A stretch of DNA of 63,220 nucleotides from Mycobacterium sp. (GTDB lineage Bacteria > Actinomycetota > Actinomycetes > Mycobacteriales > Mycobacteriaceae), in the NCBI GenBank assembly GCA_018883075.1, contig VEQU01000006.1:1-63220 (forward strand), given 5' to 3'. Shown in pieces: positions 38,331-48,208 of this stretch. A program made the position numbers and the translations under genes. Each line of letters starts with the position of its first letter. Position 1 is the stretch's first letter. Under the pieces are notes generated by a model, which worked only from the letters and a program-made list of their open reading frames with translations, ran no database searches and had not been told where the DNA came from.

Positions 38331-38747
38331 ATGACGTCCTTCGGTGATCTTCTCGGGCCCCCGCCCACTCTGCTGCCCGGCGACCCGGATGCGCAGGCCG
38401 CGCTGGAGTCCGGCGAGAACCCCGCCATCGTCGCGGCGGCGCACCCGTCGGCCTCGGTGGCGTGGGCCGCACTGGCCGAGGACGCATTGGATGACGACAA
38501 GGCGGTGACGGCCTACGCCTACGCCAGAACCGGCTACCACCGGGGACTGGATCAGCTGCGGCGCAACGGCTGGAAGGGCTTCGGCCCGGTGCCCTACGGC
38601 CACGAACCCAACCGTGGGTTCCTCCGGTGTGTGGCCGCGCTGGCCCGGGCCGCCGACACCATCGGTGAGACCGATGAGTTCGCCCGCTGCTGCGACCTGC
38701 TCGACGACTGCGATCCGACGGCGCGAGCGGCGCTGGGCCTGGCCTGA
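38331..38747 (+). CDS. DUF3151 protein (Rv0360c-like)
   Basis: 138 aa from ATG 38331 (MTSFGDLLGPPP), chosen over the ATG at 38322 because the family begins MTS.GDLLG. The sequence is acidic and helical: LLPGDPDAQAALESGENPAIVAAAHPSASVAWAALAEDAL, AYARTGYHRGLDQLRRNGWKGFGPVPYGHEPNRGFLRCVAALARAADTIGETDEFARCCDLLDDCDP. Cys-rich C-terminal end (C, CC, C). The family is confined to actinobacteria and has no assigned function. Convergent with the CDF gene, 10 bp apart. Confidence 0.9.
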   Translation: MTSFGDLLGPPPTLLPGDPDAQAALESGENPAIVAAAHPSASVAWAALAEDALDDDKAVTAYAYARTGYHRGLDQLRRNGWKGFGPVPYGHEPNRGFLRCVAALARAADTIGETDEFARCCDLLDDCDPTARAALGLA

Positions 38748-38757
38748 CGGGCAGCCG

Positions 38758-39651
38758 TCACAGACCGTGCTGCTCGGGGCACTCGGTCGCCGACCCGGGC
38801 GGCTCGACCTGAACGGTCGCGTGGTCGAGGCCGCGTTCGGTGAGCACCGCCCGGGCGTCCTGCAGGACACGATCGGAACTGCCGTCGGTGGCCAGGTGTG
38901 CGGTCACCATGTCCTTGCCGGGAACCAGCGTCCACACGTGCAGATCGTGAACCTCGGTGACCCCGGCGACCGCTCCCAGTGCCGCGCGCAGTTCGGCGAC
39001 ATCGATGTGAGCGGGTGAGGACTCCGACAGAATGCGCAGTGCCGCCCGCGCCAGTGCGATCGCGCGGGGCAGCACCCACATCGCCACCAGAACGGCCACC
39101 ACGGTGTCCGCGTGCCGCCAGCCGGTGGTGACCGTCACCACGCCGGCGATGAGCACTCCGACGCTGCTGATCGCGTCGGCCAGCACTTCCATGTAGGCGC
39201 CCTTGACGGCGAGGCTTCCTTCCGAATGCTCCCGAAGCAGAAGCACCACAATGAGATTGGCGATCAGACCGCCGAAGGCCACGGCGATCATCGGCCAGCC
39301 CGGCACCTGCTGGGCCGATCCCAGCCGCTCGAACGCTTCGTAGAGGATGAATGCCGCGACGGCGATCAGGAGCACCGCATTGGCCACTGCGGTGAAAACC
39401 TCCGCGCGATGCCAGCCGTAGGTTCGGGACGGCGACGTGGACCCGCGCCGGGCGAGCAGGACGGCCGTCGAGCCCATGAAGAGGGCCACCAGGTCGGTGA
39501 GCATATGGCCGGCATCGGCAAGCAGGGCCAGCGATGAGATCAGCAGAGCGGTGGTCAGTTCGACGACGAAGAACGCCCCGAGGATTCCCGAGGCGATGAG
39601 CATCCGGCTCAGTCGGGAATCCGCAGAGCCGTGGCTGTGTCCGGCGCCCAT
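38758..39651 (-). CDS. Cation diffusion facilitator (CDF) metal exporter
   Basis: 297 aa with six membrane segments. An N-terminal His motif (GAGHSHGS) and CDF site A residues in LALLADAGHMLTDLVALFMG (HxxxD) and in EVLADAISSVGVLIAGVV (DxxxD type) identify a Zn2+/Cd2+/Co2+-proton antiporter. The cytoplasmic C-terminal domain (HIDVAELRAALGAVAGVTEVHDLHVWTLVPGKDMVTAHLATDG) has the expected ferredoxin-like fold with His/Asp. It exports metal from the cytoplasm. It ends 10 bp before DUF3151's stop; upstream of it lies the M50 gene, 10 bp away, same strand. Confidence 0.93.
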   Translation of the reverse strand: MGAGHSHGSADSRLSRMLIASGILGAFFVVELTTALLISSLALLADAGHMLTDLVALFMGSTAVLLARRGSTSPSRTYGWHRAEVFTAVANAVLLIAVAAFILYEAFERLGSAQQVPGWPMIAVAFGGLIANLIVVLLLREHSEGSLAVKGAYMEVLADAISSVGVLIAGVVTVTTGWRHADTVVAVLVAMWVLPRAIALARAALRILSESSPAHIDVAELRAALGAVAGVTEVHDLHVWTLVPGKDMVTAHLATDGSSDRVLQDARAVLTERGLDHATVQVEPPGSATECPEQHGL

Positions 39652-39661
39652 GATCTCCCGC

Positions 39662-40441
39662 TTACGTCCAGGCCGACCAGAACCGGGTCAGATCCAGGCC
39701 CGCCCACACCAGACGCTGCGGAACGCCCGAGGCGTCGAAGAACCAGAACACCACCGAGAAGAACACCTTGTTCAGCGCGGGGACCAGCAGCACCACCAGA
39801 AGGATCATGAACCCGAACTGTTTGGCCGGCTCGCAGGCCCGCCGGGTCGCCGGGCTCAGGTGGGGTTCCAGTGCGCCGAAACCGTCGAGCCCCGGGATGG
39901 GAAGCAGGTTGAGCAGCAGGGCGGTCACCTGGAGGAAACCGAGCGACGCGACGCCGGCCCAGAACACCGCACGGTCCGGGTCGTAGAACGTCCGGGCCGC
40001 CGCCAGCAACAGCACGGCCAGGACGAGATTGGCGAACGGGCCGGCCAGACTCACCACCGTGCGCTGCCGTTCAGACATGAGATCGGTGCGCACGTAAACC
40101 GCGCCGCCGGGCAGTCCGATACCGCCGAGGGCGATGAACAGCAGAGGCAGACCGATCGACAGCATCGGGTTGGAGTACTTCAGCGGGTTGAGCGTCAGGT
40201 ATCCGCGCACCGCCACGTCGTGGTCGCCGAATCGCCACGCCGTGTAGGCGTGACCGAACTCATGCAGGCACAGCGACACCAGCCAACCGCCGATGACGAA
40301 GATGAACACCCCGACGTAGGCGATCGGGCGCACCGTCGCGGCGGACTGCCACGCCATGGCGCCACCGAGCACGGTGAGCCCGACCAGGATCAGGAACACC
40401 GGGCTGGGGCGCACCGACTGGTGCAGCGGGCGGACGCTCAC
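39662..40441 (-). CDS. Site-2-protease-like M50 family metallopeptidase (Rv0359-like)
   Basis: 259 aa, polytopic. Zinc site HExxH in SLCLHEFGHAYTAWRFGD (about 67-84) and the second conserved motif NLLPIPGLDGFGALEPH (NxxPxPxLDG). This small M50 group performs intramembrane proteolysis or peptidase functions; substrates are unknown. Starts at GTG 40441; the start codon falls in the first copy of an 11-bp tandem duplication (40432-40453), and a 7-bp-stem hairpin (40453-40468) lies just upstream. A CDF metal exporter follows on the same strand. Confidence 0.88.
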   Translation of the reverse strand: MSVRPLHQSVRPSPVFLILVGLTVLGGAMAWQSAATVRPIAYVGVFIFVIGGWLVSLCLHEFGHAYTAWRFGDHDVAVRGYLTLNPLKYSNPMLSIGLPLLFIALGGIGLPGGAVYVRTDLMSERQRTVVSLAGPFANLVLAVLLLAAARTFYDPDRAVFWAGVASLGFLQVTALLLNLLPIPGLDGFGALEPHLSPATRRACEPAKQFGFMILLVVLLVPALNKVFFSVVFWFFDASGVPQRLVWAGLDLTRFWSAWT

Positions 40442-40468
40442 GGGACGCTCACGGGAGTTGAAACTCCC
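40432..40468. repeat. 11-bp tandem duplication across an M50 start codon plus perfect hairpin
   Basis: GGACGCTCACG is present twice in tandem (40432-40442, 40443-40453), covering the GTG start (40441) of the M50 gene and an out-of-frame copy of it at 40452. Directly beside it GGGAGTT-GA-AACTCCC (40453-40468) is a perfect 7-bp inverted repeat. On the minus strand the hairpin would lie in the leader of the M50 transcript. Confidence 0.7.
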
Positions 40469-40474
40469 CCGCCG

Positions 40475-41053
40475 CTAGGTGACGCCGTCCACCGTGACCG
40501 TGGAATAGCCGACGCCGATGTAGGTGATGACGACGGCGATCATCGCTGTGGCCAGCACCATGTCGGCGGTGGTGGTGCGCAGGAAGAGCCCCACCACCGC
40601 GCCCCCGATGATCATCGCCTGGAACAGCAGATCAGTGTCCCAGCCCTGCTGTCCGATCAGGACGCCGTGCAGGAGGTTGACGGCGACCATCGCGATCAGC
40701 ACCCCGAAGAACACCGGACGCACCCGGTCGAACGCCGCCGGTGGGGGCAGCGCCCCGGCCGGTTCGGGGTCGTGGCGCGACTCGGGCAGCAGGAAGGACA
40801 TGATGAGGATGCCGGCCGGAACGCACAGGAACGCAACGAGTTCGGGGATGGACACCTCGGTCACCGTGCCGCGGTAGTAGGTCACCGCGAGCCATACCTG
40901 CACAACCAGCACCAGCAGGAAGAACTGCCACAGCACCGCCGGCCCGAACGGACGCCGGCCCGGCTCCCGCGACCATTCCCGCACCGCGACCGCCAACTCC
41001 TGCAGGATCTGGCCGAACGACATGCCCAGCACCACGGTGTAGAACCACCACAT
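40475..41053 (-). CDS. Polytopic membrane protein of unknown function
   Basis: 192 aa from ATG 41053 (MWWFYTVVLGMSFGQ). About five to six hydrophobic segments: WWFYTVVLGMSFG, VLWQFFLLVLVVQVWLAVTYY, ELVAFLCVPAGILIMSFLL, RPVFFGVLIAMVAVNLLHGVLIG, LLFQAMIIGGAVVGLFL and MVLATAMIAVVITYIGVGY. No known family recognised. The frame is open much further upstream (to 41380), antisense to the sulfotransferase-like gene; ATG 41101 (208 aa) is another possible start. It lies 33 bp ahead of the M50 gene on the same strand, with the hairpin between. Confidence 0.75.
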   Translation of the reverse strand: MWWFYTVVLGMSFGQILQELAVAVREWSREPGRRPFGPAVLWQFFLLVLVVQVWLAVTYYRGTVTEVSIPELVAFLCVPAGILIMSFLLPESRHDPEPAGALPPPAAFDRVRPVFFGVLIAMVAVNLLHGVLIGQQGWDTDLLFQAMIIGGAVVGLFLRTTTADMVLATAMIAVVITYIGVGYSTVTVDGVT

Positions 41054-41131
41054 CCGCTGATGATGGCACGCGGCGGACTCCCGAAGCCGATGACCAGACA
41101 TACGGTTTGTTTTTGATCGCAATGATTTGGG

Positions 41132-41144
41132 TAAAGTTGGTTGA
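41132..41144 (+). promoter_or_regulatory. Candidate leaderless -10 for the sulfotransferase-like gene
   Basis: TAAAGT (41132-41137), matching TANNNT, lies 7 nt before the GTG at 41145. The 44 bp upstream of the GTG are clearly AT-rich compared with the surroundings. No ribosome site is visible, consistent with a leaderless mRNA. Confidence 0.5.
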
Positions 41145-41804
41145 GTGATCATCGGACTCGGGCATCCGCGCTGCGGGACCGGATTCACCGCGAGCCTGCT
41201 CCAGCAGCACGGCCTCGACGTCGGCCATGAGGATGTCAAGGCCGACGGACTGGTGTCCTGGATGCAGGTGGCCAAACGCCCGTCGCCGCCGTGGGGCAAC
41301 AACCTCACCCAATTCCCGCCCGGCGCCAAGGTGTTCCTGGTGGCTCGTTCACCGCTGAGCGCTCTGAACTCGGTTGCCACCGAGAATCAGCAGATCCGCT
41401 CGATCGGCTTTCGCGGCGAGGTCATCTGGGATCGCTGCGGCGTCGACATCTTCTCCCATGAGAACCAGAGCGGCGATCCGGCGATCTATGACTTCCTCGG
41501 CTGGGCCGTGATGTCGATGGCCTACTGGTACGAGATGTGCTTGGAGGAGAAGCCCGAATTCGTCTACCGGGTCGAGCAACCTCGTGACGACGAGCTCCTC
41601 GGCGATCTCGTCGGCCGGGAGATCGTCCGCAAGAACAAGAAGATCTGGCGCAACGCCTACGGCAAGCACAAGGTCTCCGAGCGCCTGGAGTACCCGATGG
41701 ACGAGCTCGGCCGGGTGCCCAAACAGCACCTCGCACGCCTCGTCGACATCACCGAACGTCTCGGCTATCCCGACGCGGCCACGATCCTGGGCAACTACCT
41801 CTAG
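41145..41804 (+). CDS. P-loop sulfotransferase-like protein
   Basis: 219 aa. The N terminus IIGLGHPRCGTGFTASLLQQHGLDVGHE matches the 5'-phosphosulfate-binding loop of PAPS sulfotransferases (RCGTG in place of the usual KSGTT/RSGTT), and VFLVARSPLSALNS (Arg68, Ser76) matches the 3'-phosphate motif RxPxxxxxS. The body is short, like Nod-factor/bacterial carbohydrate sulfotransferases of small size. A role in sulfating an external or lipid glycan is possible. It is a single gene between two minus-strand genes, and I do not recall it in the M. tuberculosis neighbourhood, so lateral origin is possible. Confidence 0.75.
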   Translation: MIIGLGHPRCGTGFTASLLQQHGLDVGHEDVKADGLVSWMQVAKRPSPPWGNNLTQFPPGAKVFLVARSPLSALNSVATENQQIRSIGFRGEVIWDRCGVDIFSHENQSGDPAIYDFLGWAVMSMAYWYEMCLEEKPEFVYRVEQPRDDELLGDLVGREIVRKNKKIWRNAYGKHKVSERLEYPMDELGRVPKQHLARLVDITERLGYPDAATILGNYL

Positions 41805-41823
41805 CCGTCAGACCCGGTGGCCC

Positions 41824-42450
41824 TCAGACCACCCGCAGCCACCCAGTGGTGTGCCGGTAGAAGGTCGAGCGTTTGACCACCCTGGCATCCGGAACGCCGT
41901 CCCGCTCCACCCGGGCACCCGTCGTCCCGAGTTGCACGGCGCGCGCGCCGTGCCAGGTGTGGATCCACCGGCGGACTCCGCGGCCCAGCACCGCCGCCCG
42001 CACGCCGGGCAGCGCACCGGTCGGTTCGATCCGGACGGCCGCTACCTCACCGTCGAAAAGCACCGTGTCGTCGGCCACCGCCTCGCCGAGGATCGCCGTG
42101 CTGCCGGCCGGCGGGAGCCACAGCGCATAGCCGGCCAGTGCGGTCCCGGAGTCGTCGCGCACGAGTGGAACCCGTCGCGCGGATCCGCTGAGCGCGCGTC
42201 GGGCACCGAGTTGGCCGTGCACATGCGCCACCTCGACGTCGAGGCGCTCGGCGCGCATCAGCCCGGTCAGCACCGCGGCGAGATCGGCCTGCGAGCCCAC
42301 CACCGCGACCCGCCGGCAGCCGGCCATCGCGGCCTCGAGGTCTCCCGGCCCGCCGATCTCGGCGGCCGGCACCCCGGACAGCGGCCGCGGTGCGCGCCGG
42401 CCGCCGAAAAGCAGCACCCTGACCCCGGATTTCGGCCCGATCTCTGTCAA
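41824..42450 (-). CDS. Conserved protein (Rv0358-like), TTG start
   Basis: 208 aa from TTG 42450 with a strong AGGAGGG (42454-42460) four bases upstream on the minus strand. The frame is open far upstream, antisense to purA; that part is not coding. Sequence: VRVLLFGGRRAPRPLSGVPAAEIGG, AMAGCRRVAVVGSQADLAAVLTGLMRAERLDVEVAHV, then a domain rich in Gly/Val and ending WIHTWHGARAVQLGTTGARVERDGVPDARVVKRSTFYRHTTGWLRVV. The first half looks like an N-terminal lobe of a diacylglycerol/NAD-kinase-like protein; the rest is unassigned. Position beside purA and length agree with Rv0358. Function unknown. Confidence 0.75.
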   Translation of the reverse strand: MTEIGPKSGVRVLLFGGRRAPRPLSGVPAAEIGGPGDLEAAMAGCRRVAVVGSQADLAAVLTGLMRAERLDVEVAHVHGQLGARRALSGSARRVPLVRDDSGTALAGYALWLPPAGSTAILGEAVADDTVLFDGEVAAVRIEPTGALPGVRAAVLGRGVRRWIHTWHGARAVQLGTTGARVERDGVPDARVVKRSTFYRHTTGWLRVV

Positions 42451-42495
42451 CGACCCTCCTGACGGCGCGCTCCGATAGGGTAGGTCACCGGCTGA

Positions 42496-44447
<1,952 letters not shown>

Positions 44448-44452
44448 AGCTG

Positions 44453-44482
44453 TCAGGCGCCTGAGCGGCGTCAGACGCCTGA
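44453..44482. repeat. Paired 12-bp palindromes after the thioesterase gene
   Basis: TCAGGCGCCTGA (44453-44464) is a perfect 12-bp palindrome and TCAGACGCCTGA (44471-44482) is a one-base variant; together they form a direct repeat 18 bp apart, in the 53-bp gap before the next GTG. A third partial copy (GTCAGACTGAGC) follows. Could be a dimeric operator or a weak terminator. Confidence 0.6.
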
Positions 44483-44500
44483 GCCTGTCAGACTGAGCGG

Positions 44501-45181
44501 GTGGCCCAGACCCGATCGCGCACCAAGCACGCACTCACTACCCCGCGAGCCGCTGCCCTGGCCGGGGTTGTGTTCGCGGTTCTGTTCGCCGCGGTGATCA
44601 TCCTGCTGCGATCCTCGCTGCCGGAGGGGGCGGCACCCGGCTCGCAGTGGCTCGACAGCGGCAGCAGCAGGATCCGGGTCGCATCCGAACTGATGCCGTT
44701 CGCCGGCATCGCGTTCCTGTGGTTCATCGGTGTCGTCCGCGACGGGATGGGCCGGCTCGAGGACCGCTTCTTCTCCACCGTCTTCCTCGGCAGCGGGCTG
44801 CTCTTCCTGGCCATGATGTTCGCCTCCGCGGCGGTGGGCGCCGGACTGGCGAACGCCGATCATGCCCTGGGGGATCTCTCCGGAACCGGCGTCGGGGTGT
44901 TCGGTCAGATGGTGCTGCTCAAGCTCTCCAAGACCTACGCCCTGCGGATGGCGGCGGTCTTCATGATGTCGCTGGCCACCATCTGGAAGCGCACCGGTCT
45001 GATGCCCGGCTGGCTGGTGTGGTTGAGCTATGTGATGGCGGTGATCCTCATCATCGCCGGCGACACCACGATGTGGCTCAGCCTCTCGTTCCCGGTCTGG
45101 GTGCTGGTCGTGAGCGTTCTTCTGCTGATGCGTGCCGGTGTGTTCGAAAGTCATCGGGACGCCTACCGGGATCGGCTGTAG
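44501..45181 (+). CDS. Polytopic membrane protein of unknown function
   Basis: 226 aa. Five hydrophobic segments: ALAGVVFAVLFAAVIILL, LMPFAGIAFLWFIGVV, FFSTVFLGSGLLFLAMMFASAAVGAGLA, MAAVFMMSLATIWK plus LVWLSYVMAVILIIAGDTTMWLSLSFPVWVLVVSVLLLM. A basic N terminus (MAQTRSRTKHALTTPR) stays inside. No recognised family. GTG start; the region before it carries the paired palindromes. Its last 104 bp overlap, on the other strand, the 3' end of the MMPL gene. Confidence 0.75.
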   Translation: MAQTRSRTKHALTTPRAAALAGVVFAVLFAAVIILLRSSLPEGAAPGSQWLDSGSSRIRVASELMPFAGIAFLWFIGVVRDGMGRLEDRFFSTVFLGSGLLFLAMMFASAAVGAGLANADHALGDLSGTGVGVFGQMVLLKLSKTYALRMAAVFMMSLATIWKRTGLMPGWLVWLSYVMAVILIIAGDTTMWLSLSFPVWVLVVSVLLLMRAGVFESHRDAYRDRL

Positions 45182-47312
45182 GCGCAGTTATCTCGCCGGT
45201 AGGTATCTCTACGGCCGTTATTTCACCGGTCCGCTCGATGTCGCCGGCGTGGAAGGCCGGCCACCAGATCCGCGGGCCGATGAGGGTGAACATTGCCGGG
45301 ATGACCACCGTTCGCACCACGAAGGTGTCCAGCAGAATGCCCAGCCCGACGATGATGCCGAGCTGTGTCAGCGCGATGAGCGGCAGGACGCCGAGCACGC
45401 AGAACACCGCGGCGAGGACGATACCGGCACTGGTGATCACCGCACCGGTGGCCGATACCGCGCGCACGATCCCGCCCCGGGTGCCGTGCATCGGCGTTTC
45501 CTCGCGGGCCCGGGTCACCAGGAAGATCGTGTAGTCGACGCCAAGCGCCACCAGGAAGAGGAACGCGAACAGCGGGGTGGTGTTGTCCAGCGCCGGAAAG
45601 CCCAGTAGGTGAACGCTCACCCAGCTGCCGACCCCAAGGGCGGCCATGGTCGACAGCGCGGTGGCGCCCACCAGCACCAGTGGCGCCAGCGCCGCACGGA
45701 GCAGGACGTAGAGCACCGCCAGAACGACGACGAGAATCGCCGGGATCACCACCCAGCGGTCGCGCACGGCGGTGTCCTTGGCGTCCAGTGCCGCTGCGTC
45801 GGTGCCTCCCACCAGGGCCGCCGGATCCACCGACTTGACCGAATCCCGCAGTGCCGCAACGCGTGCGAAGGCCTCCTCCGAGGCGGGCGCGGCGTCGATG
45901 ACGACCTGCCACTGTGTCAGTCCGCTGTCCGAGACCCCGACCGGGTTCACCGACGCCACCCCGGGCGTGGCGCCGATCGCGGCGGTGACGGCGTCGGCGG
46001 AGCCGCTCGGCGCGATCACCCGGGTCGGGTCGGTCACTCCGCCGGGGAAGTGTGCGGCGAGGGTCTTGAATCCGTCGACGGAGTCCGCACTGACCCTGAA
46101 CTGGTCGATCAGCGACAGCCCGATCGGCGTGCCGATGAGACCGGTTGTCAGCACCCCCAGCGACAGCATCGAAGCGATCGCCACCCGTCCTGCGTGCTCG
46201 GACATCCAGTCCGCCACCCGATGCCACGCACCTGTGCTGGTGATCTCTTGCGTACCCGGCTGTGGAATGAAGGGCCAGAACAACTTCCGGCCGAACAGCG
46301 CCAGCAGCGGGGGTAGGACGCCGAGAACGAACACCGCCGCGACGACGAGACCGGCGGCGGCCTGCACCCCGAGACTGCGGGTGGTCGGCGAGCTGGCCAG
46401 CAGTAGTGACAACAGCGCCAGCACCACGGTGGCGTTGCTCGCGGCGATCGCCGGACCGGCGAAGCGCACGGCGGTGAACAGCGCCTCCCGGTGATCTCCG
46501 GACTTGCGCAGTTCCTCGCGATACCGCGAAATCAGCAGCAGCGCGTAGTTCGTGCCCGCTCCGAACACCAGCACACTGGTGATCCCTGAGGTCGATCCGT
46601 CCCCGGGGAAGCCGGCCAGTTGCGCCACGGCCGCGCCGGTCACCGCCGCGACCCGGTCCGCGAACGCGATCACCAGCAGCGGCACCAGCCACAGCACCGG
46701 CGACCGGTAGGTGACGATCAGCAGCAGCGCCACGATCCCGACGGTGACTCCCAGCAGCAGGAAGTTGGCCCCGGAGAAGGAGTTGGCGATATCGGCGCCG
46801 AACGCCGGGCCTCCGGTCAGGTTGACGACAAGGGGTTGGGGCAGTCCGTCTCGCGCCGCGGCGCGAAGTTCGGTCACCGTGTCGGTGAGTGCGAAACCGT
46901 TCAGGTCCGCCGCCAGCGGCACCGGCGCCAGCACGGCCTCGCCGTCAGCGGACTCGGCCAGCGGCGGGCCGCCGGGCGCGCCCGCAGCCGCCAGTGTCCG
47001 CGTCCGCGCCAGATCCGCCGCGGCGAGGTCGTCGGGGGACAGCGGCTGTCCGTCCGCGCGGGTGACGAGCAGGATTACCGGCGCCTGATCGCCGCCGGGA
47101 AAGCTCTTGAGCAACTCGGTCACCCGCGCCGACTCCGCCGACGGCGGCAGGACCACCGGGGCCTGCTCCGCCGAGCCGTTGTCGGGCACCAGGGCGAGCA
47201 GTGCCCCGGCGGCCATGGTGAGTATCAGCGCGAGCACCCATGACCGCCGCCCGCAGACCAGTTCGGCGATACGGGTCCACAGCGGTGTGCGGATAGCGGG
47301 CGCGCGATGCAT
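45078..47312 (-). CDS. MMPL/RND-family transporter
   Basis: 744 aa from ATG 47312 (MHRAPAIRTPL; an ATG nine bases earlier is possible). The RND layout is clear: TM1 (WVLALILTMAAGALLALVP), periplasmic loop, a TM cluster with GAGTNYALLLISRYREELRKSGDHREAL (MMPL motif near 285), a second loop, and a last cluster with FLFLVALGVDYTIFLVTRAREE. The D/Y pairs in GAGTNY and GVDYT carry protons. Shorter than MmpL3. It may export a lipid or drug. The C-terminal tail is Pro/Arg-rich and overlaps the convergent gene by 104 bp. Confidence 0.9.
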   Translation of the reverse strand: MHRAPAIRTPLWTRIAELVCGRRSWVLALILTMAAGALLALVPDNGSAEQAPVVLPPSAESARVTELLKSFPGGDQAPVILLVTRADGQPLSPDDLAAADLARTRTLAAAGAPGGPPLAESADGEAVLAPVPLAADLNGFALTDTVTELRAAARDGLPQPLVVNLTGGPAFGADIANSFSGANFLLLGVTVGIVALLLIVTYRSPVLWLVPLLVIAFADRVAAVTGAAVAQLAGFPGDGSTSGITSVLVFGAGTNYALLLISRYREELRKSGDHREALFTAVRFAGPAIAASNATVVLALLSLLLASSPTTRSLGVQAAAGLVVAAVFVLGVLPPLLALFGRKLFWPFIPQPGTQEITSTGAWHRVADWMSEHAGRVAIASMLSLGVLTTGLIGTPIGLSLIDQFRVSADSVDGFKTLAAHFPGGVTDPTRVIAPSGSADAVTAAIGATPGVASVNPVGVSDSGLTQWQVVIDAAPASEEAFARVAALRDSVKSVDPAALVGGTDAAALDAKDTAVRDRWVVIPAILVVVLAVLYVLLRAALAPLVLVGATALSTMAALGVGSWVSVHLLGFPALDNTTPLFAFLFLVALGVDYTIFLVTRAREETPMHGTRGGIVRAVSATGAVITSAGIVLAAVFCVLGVLPLIALTQLGIIVGLGILLDTFVVRTVVIPAMFTLIGPRIWWPAFHAGDIERTGEITAVEIPTGEITAPTADPGRRPDDFRTHRHASAEERSRPAPRPGTRG

Positions 47313-47346
47313 ACCGACCATCCTGCATGTCGATAGGGTTGCCACC

Positions 47347-47787
47347 GTGACCGAACCCGCCGACGAGCCGTCCCCGACGGCCTGGCCGATCCTGGTCGCA
47401 CTCGGACTGGTCGCGATCGTCGTCGCCACGGTCATCGGCCTGCGGATGCTGCGTGGCGACGAGGTCAGAGCCGAGGCCGGGGTCGATAGGGCGGTGGTCG
47501 GCCAGAACGATGCGCTGCAACGGCAGGCCTACCCGGACTTCATCCGATTCACCTGCGCGGGCCAGCAGGGCAGTGAAGCGGCTGTGCTCGCCGAGCAACG
47601 GCAGTCCTCGCAGGCCAAGGGCGCCCGGTTCGTCGACGACGTCCGGGATCCGGTCATCGACGGTGATAGTGCCAGGGCCACCGTCGTGTACCACTTCGAG
47701 AACTCTCCCGACGACAAGGTCACCGCCGATATGTCCTTCGTCCGGGAGGACGGTGAGTGGAAGGTGTGTTCACCGGGCCCCCGGTAG
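47347..47787 (+). CDS. Small membrane-anchored protein
   Basis: 146 aa from GTG 47347. One membrane segment (AWPILVALGLVAIVVATVIGLRML, ~12-35), then a ~105-residue extracytoplasmic domain (VGQNDALQRQAYPDFIRFTCAGQQGSEAAVLAEQRQSSQAKGARFVDDV...VVYHFENSPDDKVTADMSFVREDGEWKVCSPGPR) with two Cys, resembling the C-terminal domain of the Rv0361-like protein at 34918. An open frame upstream (from 47107) is antisense to MMPL and not coding. It precedes the rhodanese gene by 10 bp. Function unknown. Confidence 0.78.
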   Translation: MTEPADEPSPTAWPILVALGLVAIVVATVIGLRMLRGDEVRAEAGVDRAVVGQNDALQRQAYPDFIRFTCAGQQGSEAAVLAEQRQSSQAKGARFVDDVRDPVIDGDSARATVVYHFENSPDDKVTADMSFVREDGEWKVCSPGPR

Positions 47788-47797
47788 GCTCACCGAT

Positions 47798-48208
47798 GTG
47801 AGCTACGCAGGCGACATCACCCCGCAGCAGAGCTGGGAACTGCTCAGCGAGAACCCCGATGCCGTGCTCGTCGACGTCCGCACCGACGCCGAGTGGAAGT
47901 GGGTGGGGGTCCCGGATCTGACCGGCCTGGGCCGCGAGGTCGTCTTCGTGGAGTGGAACACCGCACACGGCCGCAACGAGAACTTCGTCGCCGATCTGAT
48001 CGCCGCCGGCGTCACCCCCGGTGAGCGTCCGGTGATCTTCCTGTGCCGCTCCGGCGCCCGTTCGATTGCCGCCGCGGAGGCGGCCACCGCCGCCGGTATC
48101 GCGCCGTCGTACAACGTGCTCGAAGGTTTCGAGGGCCAGCTCGACGAGACCGGGCATCGCGGTGTCACCGGGTGGCGCGCTGAGGGCCTGCCCTGGAAGC
48201 AGACATGA
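47798..48208 (+). CDS. Rhodanese-domain protein (Rv0390-like)
   Basis: 136 aa single rhodanese domain: QQSWELLSENPDAVLVDVRTDAEWKWVGVPDL and the active loop FLCRSGARSIAAAEAATAAGIAPSYNVLEGFEG, where Cys is followed by RSGAR as in thiosulfate sulfurtransferases. GTG start at 47798. Its stop overlaps the metZ ATG (ATGA), and mycobacteria keep this pairing, so it probably supplies or handles sulfane sulfur for homocysteine formation; this link is inference. Confidence 0.9.
   Translation: MSYAGDITPQQSWELLSENPDAVLVDVRTDAEWKWVGVPDLTGLGREVVFVEWNTAHGRNENFVADLIAAGVTPGERPVIFLCRSGARSIAAAEAATAAGIAPSYNVLEGFEGQLDETGHRGVTGWRAEGLPWKQT

Noticed and set aside
39437..41116. A 559-codon open frame on the plus strand
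   Set aside because: It is antisense to the M50 and membrane protein genes; His/Gln/Arg/Glu-rich composition is typical of the shadow of a GC-rich gene, and it has no recognisable domain.
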